A DNA stretch of 64,000 nt, from positions 5,076,629 to 5,140,628 of the forward strand of contig BDGG01000001.1 of NCBI GenBank assembly GCA_001949185.1. Direction: 5' to 3'. Positions 14,464 to 24,424 of the stretch are shown here, piece by piece (the first letter of the stretch is position 1; each line of letters opens with the position of its first letter). Position numbers and translations under genes: made by a program. The stretch is from Ramazzottius varieornatus (lineage: Eukaryota > Tardigrada > Eutardigrada > Parachela > Ramazzottiidae). The notes beneath the pieces are model-generated. The model made no database searches. It was given only the letters and a program-made list of their open reading frames with translations, and was not told the DNA's origin.

Positions 14464-14953
14464 TTCTGGCGGAATGAGGGAAGAGCATGCACGGAATAAA
14501 AGACAACTTCGCAGCTGATAAATGTTTTTCGTCGCCTGACTCGTCCTCTTTGAAGAATAAAGCAATGGCGAGCCGAAGGGGCAGCAGAAGTCTAGTTGAT
14601 TGGTTAACAAAGAGTGATGTCGTCCACTGCCACAAGACTGCACCATGGTGGACAGTTCGCTCAGGCTCAGCTGATTCATGAATCCCTTCCTCGTTTCTCA
14701 CAGATTTCCATCGGCTCTTTTCGCAGATCCCGTTCCAAATTTTAGCCGGGAGCTGCTATCCCTTACAGTGCTCCTGTTTCCTGTCGATCCTCGCCGTGCT
14801 GGATAACAGTTCGCCGCTCGTGAGCGTGGAAGGTCCGGGACATTGCCGAAGAAGCAGAAGAATACAGGGTAGAGTGGTACTGAGTGCTGACGTGGACGAA
14901 TCTTATCCTCCTGGCCAGTCCCCAACTACCGCTCCGCTGTTCGCAGCTCGACC
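14464..14953. promoter_or_regulatory. Probable bidirectional promoter between SOD2 and Jagunal
   Basis: The start codons of the two divergent housekeeping genes are 490 bp apart. No clear TATA box was recognised. The functional role is inferred from the arrangement only. Confidence 0.45.
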
Positions 14954-15654
14954 ATGGCTTCGAAAGGCGTAAGAGTCACGGGGACTGATGGAAGTGACTT
15001 CGAACACCGAGAAACCGTGGCTGGACGGTACAAAAGCAGGTGAAGTACTCGTTTCTGGTTGGCTTGGGTTGTGTCTATGACGTCATGAGAAACGTGCGCG
15101 AACTCCAGTAGTTATACCGTATGATGATACTGCACGATGACGTCCCTTGCGAATCAAATATGGTTCCTGGTTGCAGTATTGCCTTCAAAGGGAAGCTCCG
15201 CTGGGGAATCTACGCTCACATCGCCTTGTACCTGATAATGACTGGAAAAATGTTCAACGATTTTCTCGACCGTTTTGATATCCTAATTCCCGCCGTAGCG
15301 GAATTGGCCATACCGAAACCGTTAACGTGGGAGTATGTCTGGATGGCGTCGTTAGTGCCATCGCTCTTTGGTCTAGCCTCGCTCAACCGGAACCGCAATG
15401 TTTTCCTCCACGTTTTTATCTACGGTACGATTCTCTTAGGAATTTTCCCAGTTTTAGCAGGAACGGCATCGTGGTCCACAGCGCTGCTAGATTACTACAA
15501 TGACCACCGTAGCACCAAAGATCGCTTCATGGGACAACCAACCGTTGTCCTATGGTTTATTTTTTTTGCACTGGCTTTGGAAGTTCATGGATACTGTTTG
15601 TACTGTGCTTTCAATCTGAGAAAAGCTTGGGATAAGACCTTCAAGACCAAGTAA
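14954..15654 (+). CDS. JAGN1: Protein Jagunal homologue (ER membrane)
   Basis: Exon 1 (14954-15039) and exon 2 (15177-15654) join in phase 2 to give about 187 aa. The short first exon encodes MASKGVRVTGTDGSDFEHRE, matching the hallmark Jagunal N-terminus. Exon 2 has four hydrophobic segments (IYAHIALYLIM, YVWMASLVPSLFGL, FLHVFIYGTILLGIFP, VVLWFIFFALALEVHGY) and a lysine-rich C-terminus (KTFKTK) compatible with ER retrieval. Jagunal organises ER and early secretory traffic; in vertebrates it matters for granulocytes. Reading exon 2 alone would give a false start at 15121, inside the intron. Confidence 0.93.
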
Positions 15655-16039
15655 GGAGATTAAGATGTGTTGGTATTTTTCTTTCTGCATTTTTGTTTCC
15701 TAGTTGGTGTTGGAAGTTATGTTTATCTTGTCCCACTCATAGTGAGAAAACATGCCCCGTTTATGTTTCTGCCAGATTCTCGAATAGAAACTGCCTCTGA
15801 TTCCCTTCTCATGCTACCCTGTCGCAAATAGATTGATCAAGATGTCAGTATAGCTTCTGCTCGTAATGTCAAACACGGAGTACCCCGAAATAACCAGATT
15901 TTATTGCGAGTACTCCAGCTAATGGAGCCCGCACGCAAGAAACACAGTCTCTTATGAGACTCTGAGAGGACGCAAGCGCTCACTCGCAAATGACGAGATA
16001 ATAGACCTGTTTCGAAAGTCATGTTTCGGCTCTGAATAG

Positions 16040-16045
16040 AATAAA
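16040..16045 (+). terminator. Candidate polyadenylation signal for Jagunal
   Basis: AATAAA about 385 nt after the Jagunal stop. No nearer canonical hexamer was seen. Confidence 0.35.
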
Positions 16046-16467
16046 ATCTCATGATTTTATACTGTATACTGTGCCAGTTTCTGTGCAGAAACCGTTTCGC
16101 GGTTTGCTCACTTCCGGCACAGAATATTAGCATAAAGGGATATTAGGCCGCGCCAGTTCAGCAGGGCATCGGAATTCGCGGGGCCTATCATTTAGCCCTC
16201 AACTGGATAAAGACCGGACTTCGTTCGCTTTTTCTGGCGATAGTTTCCGGAAGACAATTATCTCACTTCAATGCTAGTTTCGGTCGAAAACATGATGGAT
16301 TTCGAGAAGGAACGAGAGCGAAAGTCAAGTGGCGCAATGTGGGAGAGGCGTGTAGCTCGGATCACTTGACGCGCCAAGTCCCGTTCGCTGATTGGTCTGA
16401 TCACGCTCCACTCCACCAAAACTTCAGATTTCGACGAAAGTGATCAATGGTACAATCAACTCAGCTT

Positions 16468-16566
16468 GCACAGAATTTCAAATTCTGTGCAGCGATATTA
16501 GGCAAAACATAAGCCGTGGATAACTGCACAGCATATGTACAGGTTTTACCTGTACATATGCTGTGC
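16468..16566. repeat. Two adjacent hairpin palindromes
   Basis: First, 11-nt perfect arms at 16468-16478 and 16480-16490 around a single base. Second, 19-nt perfect arms at 16526-16544 and 16548-16566 around TTT. Both share the terminal word GCACAG/CTGTGC. Related GCACAGA words also occur at 16070-16130. This is probably the remnant of an inverted-repeat element in the Jagunal-iPLA2 intergenic region. Confidence 0.7.
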
Positions 16567-17046
16567 AAGCCGAAAACATGACTTGCGAAACAGGTCCAAT
16601 ACAGTAAAAATAGTGTTATGGTGTACCAAACTGCCTCTTGCTTGACCACTGGCCAATATTTATTCTCATGAGAAGCGTGACGACCTTCTTTTAAGGCGGA
16701 CACGCCCAACAGCACCACAAAAAACAGTTTAGTCCTATTGTACAGTCTGAACATGGCTGGTCTAGCTGGGCTAAGGGGTCTCTGTGCTGAGACTCTTCAA
16801 AGCTTTGCCCTGAGCACAATCTGGACAATAAGGCAAGTTACCGAATCCTTTCAGCCAAGCTCCCAGTGAAGTTTATACGTGGCAAATGCGCAACAGAAAG
16901 TCACTGTAGTAGGGTGAGACGCGGTTTTCACGATGGCCGTCTGCGTCATGAAATGATTCCCGATGGCATCCCCGTTCGACAAGAATCAGAAGATTTCGGG
17001 AGGACAACGGAGCCATTTCCGTTACGCCGAATGCCGGTAAGTCCAC

Positions 17047-19186
17047 CTATTCTCGAGTACGTCTCAAGATGTCAGATAACCTTCTCATTTTCGACATCTG
17101 ATTGGCGGCGTACAGCCTGGTTTCCCACAACGACTCGATTAACTGTAATGAATAACTCAATATAGCATTTTAAAAACAACGTTTTGAAACAAGATTGGAG
17201 CACGCCAGGATTACCGTCTCATCGTCCGTGCAATCCAGTGGCACGTAGCGACTCAGAAGGGGGCTGAAGCGGAAAAATGGGATACCCATGGAATGACACC
17301 AGGTCTTCGAGCGATCGACGACCCGACCATCGGTATCCGTTGCCTATAAATGATTTACATTTTCGTATGTCCGGTAGCTCAGAATTTCTACATTCTGCGC
17401 TTGGAGTCAGCATACTTGGGTCACGATCATACGGCCTAGTGTCGAGAACCCTGTCAAAATTCTCGGGGCTTTTTTCAGTTCCGCAAAGGTCTCTGGTCGG
17501 AAAATGTCGAAATGGACGATGGCTTCGGGCGGCGAAATGCCCGTCCCGAGCGAGATGACTGTTCCCAACTCCGGTATCTGTTCCGGGAGGCCCTGCGACC
17601 GTAGAGAGCAAGAATGCAAACCAAGTATTCAAACTTGGGATGAACTTTAGCGGCAACCAGGAAGACGGCACTAACCTCCATTTTTAAATAATTGAAATAG
17701 TCGAATATCTCAGTCAGTGCGTCCAGAGTTGGGTTATTGGCAATGAGTCCGCCGTCCAGATAGCCTCCGTAGCTGCGGAAATAAGTGGGTGCCGCTCCTG
17801 TAGCTCTTCCAGCTTTCCACATCAACTGGGTGTGGCAGTCTGTAGAGCCGAGAAACTAAGTTCAGAACGGAAACAGCCCACTTCTCTCCAAAAACTAAAT
17901 GAAACTCAAACCATCGATGGAATACCTTCTACTTCCTTCTTATGGGAGTTCTGATGCTGGGGCGCAATATTTGCAACACTTTTCCTGCTGCCTTGAGGAT
18001 GCGGATAGTTTCTAAAGAAGTGCAGGTTCAGGGGTATTTGGTCCGCCATGCATGCCGGTATTAGGAGCCTAGGTCGCTCTATTGCACTCATGGGCGTATC
18101 TTCACCGAATAGACTCTTCAGCAGATCCTCTAATGGTTCAGACTTGTACGGTCTTTTTCCAAAAAAGACTGTGTCCTTCATACGGAAGTACAAAGCCAAA
18201 CACTGGCTGATCGAGTACCCTGAAAACTGATATTTTCTAAGTGCAAAAAACGCTGAACTTTTGCTGGAACACACAGCGAAACAGTCGCATTGAAACATCA
18301 ACGTATTGACACCTTTCGCCAAACATAATGCTAAAATTCCTCCTGTGCTTGTTCCCGAAATCCAGTCGAAATACTCCACAATGGGCCGGTCTAGTTGTTC
18401 CTCAATCGACATTAGCAATTGAATCAGTATCATGCCGCGTATCCCGCCTCCATCTAAACAGAGCACGTTCTCTTTTCTTTTCCGTTTCCGGGGCGGAATA
18501 GGCGGAGGATCAGCGTTCACACCAGTCTCATCATCATCCAGTTTTCCCTGTGCTAAACTATCTTTCCGCAACTGAAGTCTGACATGGGATATGGCCGAGT
18601 TGTTTGGCTTTGCATGAACCGTGGTTCCCGCACCAAGACTCAGCACAGCCAAGAGCTCGTCCTTCCGCTTGGATGGCATTGACTTCTGAACGAGGCTCAG
18701 GGCGGAGTAACCGTTCTTATTTGGATCCGTAGTCTTCGCCCCGAAAACGACGAGGCACTTTACAATGATGGTTTTGGCGTTGTAAAATACGGCAAAGTGA
18801 AGTGGAGTGTTGTCCTTATTATCTTTCGGTTCGGGACTGGCACCACGACTAAGCAAGGCCACGACTACTTCAAAGTTGTTTCTCATAACTTGTGCATGTA
18901 AGGGGGTTTCTCCGAGAACATTGGAAGCGTTCATATCCATACCGTCCGAAATCAGCTTATGGGCTGCCACACGGTTGGTGACAGTGAATAGCTGATTTTC
19001 CGTTTGTGCAAGTAGACGAGATGTTCGCTTGCTGTCTTTGGGCTCCTTTGGTTCTCGAGTAGGTGTGGCAGAAGCCGATGCCGCAACAGGAGGCGCGTTA
19101 GATGAAACAGTAGACAACTCATTCTCGGCCAGTTTCTTGTCGGTGTTCGAGTCTGTGTTCGTAGAAGCTCCGGGCTGCGAACTCAT
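17047..19186 (-). CDS. PLA2G6: Calcium-independent phospholipase A2 (ankyrin-patatin, PLA2G6-like)
   Basis: Six exons: 19186-18313, 18219-17926, 17839-17676, 17592-17416, 17343-17215 and 17142-17047. They give 577 aa with consistent phases. The N-terminal part has ankyrin repeats ([33 protein letters not shown]). The patatin domain follows, with the oxyanion motif LDGGGIRG, the nucleophile [21 protein letters not shown] and [16 protein letters not shown] with the catalytic Asp. The last exon ([11 protein letters not shown]) matches the family C-terminus. The enzyme hydrolyses phospholipids at sn-2 and remodels membranes. It is shorter than the human protein (about 806 aa), with fewer ankyrin repeats. 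The first intron is 93 nt with no stop in frame, so retention would add 31 residues. An acceptor just before the ATG suggests a noncoding first exon. Confidence 0.92.
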
Positions 19187-19959
19187 AGTAAATCTAAAAT
19201 TGGAAATAGCGACTGGGGTGTAAACCTGTTTTGATGATTCGTCGCAAATTATAACATGAAACACTGGTTAGACAGACCACCGTACCGAACTTTATAGGAT
19301 TGATTGGCACGGAACCATAGTGACAAAAATGTTGAACATGTCGAAGATCAAGACCGGTCATCAGCACAGCTGCGTCCCTGACATTCTCCGAGCGTGGGCT
19401 CTTCGGCAAAGAAATGCTTTAGCGAGCCGGTCGATATAAAGAAAATCGAACGGATGGTGACAGCGACTGATGGGTCGTAGAATGAAGCGACAAACGACAG
19501 CGTATGCAGTTTTCCGACCTGATGGCTAAGCTCGAAGTAACTCTAGAAACGTTACGATACATGGGTATCTCCATACGAGAATGTGTCCAAAGCATGTCTG
19601 ACCAAATTGTTCACGAGCGCAGTTTAAAGTTTTCGGACCCCAAGGGCAAACTTAAACGGAACTTGTACCAACATCAAACAGAGTTTAAAGAACACGAATC
19701 TGAAGTCCGAATTGACTTTCGACCACTGGTCAATAAGTTACGAATATTTTACTGGAGGGTGACTAGTACCAGTAACAACGCAAGCTTAAATTGACAAACA
19801 GAAAATATTCGACCGCGAAGAAATGCGCAGATGCTGGAAAGCTTATCGAGAAAAGGTGGAGAAGATCCCGAGAATAAAAAATGCTAAAGAAAGGAACTGA
19901 TGGTGATGGTTGAGAAGGAAGTAAACAAAGCGTCCGGCTGTTATCTATAGAAAAAGAGA
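19187..19959. other. Intergenic; one unassigned open frame
   Basis: A plus-strand frame at 19504-19794 (96 aa, charged, begins MQFSDLMAKLEVTLETLRYM) could be a small gene or chance. No homology or splice partner was recognised. Confidence 0.25.
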
Positions 19960-20633
19960 TTAGACAGCGTCATCGTCGAACTTTCGGCTTGCTTTGATGG
20001 TGGCCAGGAGATCGTGGTAGGCCTTGCGCTCTCGTGCAACTTTTCGGTGCAGACGGCGGGTGGGGAAGAGGAAGAAGGAGGTGGCGATGATGAGGCCAAC
20101 CATCATTCCGCCCAGCGCGATGTACAGCATTCGGATATCGTCGTCCAGGTCTTCGATGGCCTTGTTCGGGGGAACCTCTTCCATGTGGCATTTGTTCTGA
20201 AGATCCTCGTAGAGCTCCGTCGTGACATCAACGAAACGCTGGGACAGGAGGTCTTCGCCCATGTTATGGTCGCGGTAGTATTGCTGGAAAAGCTGTAAAA
20301 AGTGTGGGCGTTTAGACAAAAATAATTAAGATGGGCGTATATCGTCGGAAACATGGTTAGCATAAGTCGGTAAAATGGTAGTATTTCGTCGGTGCACTAA
20401 TCTGAACACTTTAAAGACGTAGTTGAAAGGAGGAAAATATTTAGGAACACTAAATCTAGATAATCTATTAAAGGTAAACTTACTTGAAAGACTTGCTTGC
20501 CGAATGGAGCTATTTCCGTGACCATGGCTGGTGCCAGCTCTTTGGCCGCAATCAAAAATTTGTCCATCATGAGCGCATTCGTGGAGAATGACCTAAAGGC
20601 GAGCAAAAGGATGAACAGCGGGATGAAAACCAT
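19960..20633 (-). CDS. Small single-pass membrane protein with signal peptide, unknown function
   Basis: Exon 1 (20633-20484) and exon 2 (20292-19960) join in phase 0 for 160 aa. The start ATG at 20633 begins a signal peptide (MVFIPLFILLLAFRSFSTNA). A lumenal or extracellular segment with one Cys follows. A single transmembrane helix comes next (MLYIALGGMMVGLIIATSFFL), then a basic, coiled cytoplasmic tail (RRLHRKVARERKAYHD) ending in acidic residues. This is a type I topology. The family was not recognised. The clean donor (CAA/GTAAGT) and acceptor support a real gene. Confidence 0.65.
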
Positions 20634-20987
20634 TTTGAAGGTCTTTGTTGCGGAAAAGGAGGATAAAATGGGATGATGTGGACTGGAGGAGAATGCGAGC
20701 AGTGAGCAAGGCAAAAGCAAAAGTGATCTGGGCTCGAAATAAAGCTGAAGGTGTAGGAGGCTATGCACAAGGACAAATACAGCTGTAGTGATGGTCGTAA
20801 GCACTATTGTTTTATAGGCAGGTTGTCAGTGTTTGTGTAGCAGAGGAATTTATGATAAGAATTCGCGGACAGTGTCCAGCTTTCCGAAGACTTAAACATT
20901 CCAATAAAGCGAATCGATTTCAGATTTCGATTTGTCTTGATAGCGCTTGGTGCGAACCATGAACTGTAACCTTTGTTCCGCGCAATA

Positions 20988-23900
20988 ATGGCCAATGTCA
21001 AAGGTCCAGCATGGAACTATTTTGAATCGTTAAATGTTTCGAGGGGGAACGAGGAAGTGAAGTGCAGGTTTTGTGGCAAACTGTACAAATCGGCCAAGGA
21101 AGACCGTCTGGTGGACCATTTGTTAAAACAATGCCCCGCAGTCAGTAATGAGGCAAAGACCGCGGCAGGCCATCCAGACACTACAACTACATTACCACAG
21201 CTTGTTGCGCAGGTTGAAGGGGATCAAGACGGAGACGATTCTTCCGACGACGAAAGCGAGATAGGCGACGATGCCGAAGGTTAGCCGACGTGGACATTGT
21301 GCTAGAAATTATGATTTGCACTAATTTAATGCAAAAAATGAAACTGAAATTATTTTTCCTGTTCGGACTAAAGTTACTTGAATGATCTGTACGCAAGTGT
21401 GTTTTGTTTATGTACTTCTTCTGCTTAACTATGTTTATCTGGCGCTCATCTGTTGTCGGTTAGACAAGTCCGACGATGAAAAGGAATATATGTCAGTGGA
21501 GGAACAAGAGGCTAGAAAATGTGGTGAAATAACATACTGCTTGCCAGCATTCCCTGATATCGATGTCACTGAACTGAATGATGTTGATGAACAGCCGGTT
21601 CCTGACCGTACCTTTACCGAGGAAGATATTCTGCAAATGGACGTGGATAATAACGATGATGTTGGAGTGTTCAGCAATGATGGACCAGATGCTGGGTGGT
21701 GGCAGGAAATTGAAACTGAATTGTTCGACGAAAACCCGGAAATACCCCAACCTCAACCGCGCCGGCGAACGCAGCCCCGAGTACTGCATCGTTCTCATCT
21801 GAGGTAAATACCGCACTTTCAAACACGATCACGTTTCCCTTTGCCACGTTTAATAACTGAAATGAAATTTGTGCTCGCGTTTGACCAAACATTTGCGTTG
21901 TGGTAATGCTCGCTGTTGACTGACTACTCATTTGAAATAAACGTTCATCGAGTAGTAAAATAACCATCAGATGGGCGTGAAACCGAGTTTGACAGATTAT
22001 CCTATAAAATATTTTTATGTTATCAGGAAAAATCACACGGGAAGCCGTGGATTGAAGCAATCGAGCAAAGTCGCTACACGGACTTCGTCAGTAAACACCA
22101 CGCGTGTACGAAACAGTGCCATGCAATCCTGACGCAGGAACAACTCATGGGTAGACGGAAGTCTATTCGCTCACTTGGTTATCACGCCCGATCGGTGTTC
22201 CTTGTCTCCCAAGTCATGACAGCTTTCCCACTGGACAGACAGCGGAACGCCAAATTCTTTTTTTCCTCCGATCGAAAAATTTGCCGTGAAGCTTTCGTCT
22301 ACGCAAACGACATCACGAAATCTCGTCTTTACAGAGCTTGGAAACTTGTGAGCAACGGGTCCTTCAGAAATCTTCAGCATGGTCTAGCAGGAGCCAAGGG
22401 AACTTCCGCGTTGAAGAAACCTCAGATCGAAGGAGTACTGAGGTTCTTGGTGGAATACGGTTCACTTCATGGACTGCCTGTGCCTACCGTTCAAGGAGCA
22501 AGTACCGGTCTTCCAAATGTTTACCTTCCCACCAAGCTCGCGAAGGTGGAATTATGGGAAAAATACGAGGTTAGTTATATCATGTCGAACGCAGGCTCAT
22601 TGCAGGCCGTAATCTTCAACCGTAATGTGGTATAGCCGAAGATAAATGCATGACAAAAATGAAGAAGAGTTTGGCCAATTGTTCACTGACTAAATTCGGG
22701 CAGTAATACAAGAAGCTGCCGCAGTGACGTCACTAAATATCATCGGTCCTTACTGTGAACATTGAGCTCTGTCGGCTAATCAGTTGGTCCGCACTGCCCT
22801 GTGTACGCGTGACGCGTCGATAGCCCCAGTGACGTCACTGCGGCAATCCATCCCTACTACATTGACGTCTCGTATCAAAATGCTTTTTATTGAAGAGCTG
22901 ATGGGCCTGCTCTTCGACATGTTTAACTGTCTTTGTTTCAGGAAAGAATGGTCGGTCCCGGGCAAGCCGTGAAGCAGCAGAATTTTTATAATATTTGGGA
23001 CAAGTATGCGCGTCACATAAAGATTCGTAGGGCTCACACGGACATGTGCAACGTTTGCGATAAGTTGTTCAGAATCTATCACGGACCTCGAGGTGACACA
23101 GGGAAGCAGACCGCAAAGGCCCAGTGGGAAGCTCATCTCGAGCACGCAGCTCAGCAGAGAGCCCAGTACAGGGAGAAAGTGCTGATGAGTAAACTGCAGT
23201 ATAAAAACCTGGATCCTGAAACGAAGAAGTTTTCAAAAATTGACGGCCGTAAGTAAAAAACGGAAACACAGAAGCTCGAAAACAACAACTGTACCCGTAT
23301 CTGCATAATTGATCTATGGTTATAGGTACTGCAGTCCGTGTCGTTTCTTTCGACTTTGCCCAAAGCGTGGGTCTCCCTCACCACACCGACCAGGCAGGCG
23401 CCATATACTTCAAGGTGAGTTCCTTTTCTGCAGACCTCCACCACGTTTGTAAGCATATCCGTTCACGCAATTAATCACGTAGAACCTCAATTCTTATCAA
23501 TTATTATAGTCGCCACTGGGTGTCCACATTTTTGGCCTTGTCGACGAGTCAAACTCCTGGGTGTATTACTTCTTCATGAATAAGTCAAACTGCATCGGCC
23601 TAGACGGCAAGGACTCACATGGCCCAAACTCCGTGCTGTCCATGCTGGATTTCTTCCTCAAACTGTCCGACAACGGTGAGCGCAATCTCTGCATCTATGC
23701 AGACAACTGTACCGGTCAAAACAAGAATCGGTTTACGATGGGCTACCTTGCCCACTTGATCAAGACAGGCCGCTACGATACCAAAGAGATCCATTTTCTT
23801 CCTCCCGGACACACGAAATTCTCACCGGACGCGTTTTTTGGCCTACTGAAACGTATCTTCCGCCGTTTCTCCATCAACCTTCCGCACCAGATGAAAACGG

Positions 23901-24424
23901 AGATTGCCACTAAGGTAGCTTCTTCCCACACCTTTGACAAGGACGAAGAGCCAGAATGGATTTGGAAAGACATAAAGACCTTCGCCGAGGATCGGTATGA
24001 GTCCGTTCCTGGCATTAACGGTTCGGACCACTTCAAGCTTCATCGTGACGAGGAGCGCGGTGTCATTCTTCGACACTGTGCCAAGGAAGGAGGACCAACA
24101 ACCGAAGTGCTGATGGAGGCGGCAAAGAACAAGACGTCCATCGTGCGGACCCGCAAACTGGTACGACAAGCTCCCGTCCAAGTTCTTAAGACCGGTGGGT
24201 TCTCCGCAACGAGAGCCAAAGAACTGCTGAAACCGGTACTGCAACATGTCACTTACAACAAGCAAGACGAGTGGAAGAAGTTTATTACCACAAACGCCCC
24301 TGCGCCACCTGCAGTTGCTGTTCCAAAGCGAAGGACTGCTCCGGCTCCTCCAAACCCGCCTACGCCCAGTCCTTCGTTACAGCCTTCTGTTCCTGCACCA
24401 CCCAAGCGTCAACGAAAAAAGTGA
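20988..24424 (+). CDS. BED-finger protein with DUF7869-like RNase H-fold domain (possible transposase)
   Basis: Exon 1 (20988-21279) has a BED-type finger (CRFCGKLY...DHLLKQC) and an acidic tail. Exon 2 starts at 21464. Later exons are 22027-22569, 22942-23248, 23326-23414 and 23510-24424. All junctions match in phase except exon 2 to exon 3: the strong donor near 21795 is out of phase, while a weaker GT at 21781 fits. The C-terminal half shows SFDFAQ, a YADNCTGQNKNR block and PGHTKFSPDAFFG. These correspond to the spaced acidic motifs of DUF7869 proteins found in many invertebrates. A proline/lysine-rich tail ends in KRQRKK. A catalytic role is an inference from the D..D..D pattern. It could be an active element, a domesticated gene or an old copy. 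Confidence 0.7.
22717..22845. repeat. MITE-like inverted-repeat element in an intron
   Basis: Perfect 18-nt terminal inverted repeats at 22717-22734 and 22828-22845. They enclose 93 nt inside an intron of the BED/DUF7869 gene. The inner end AGTGACGTCACT is itself palindromic and contains a CRE-like TGACGTCA. Confidence 0.75.

Noticed and set aside
16461-16754. Minus-strand frame with two hydrophobic stretches, and an opposing plus frame starting MAGLAGLRGLCAE at 16754
   Set aside because: The minus frame overlaps the perfect hairpins. The plus frame looks like a mitochondrial leader but I could not find a phase-matched second exon.
16866-17165. Plus-strand 99-codon frame
   Set aside because: It overlaps the last exon of iPLA2 on the other strand and has no recognisable domain.
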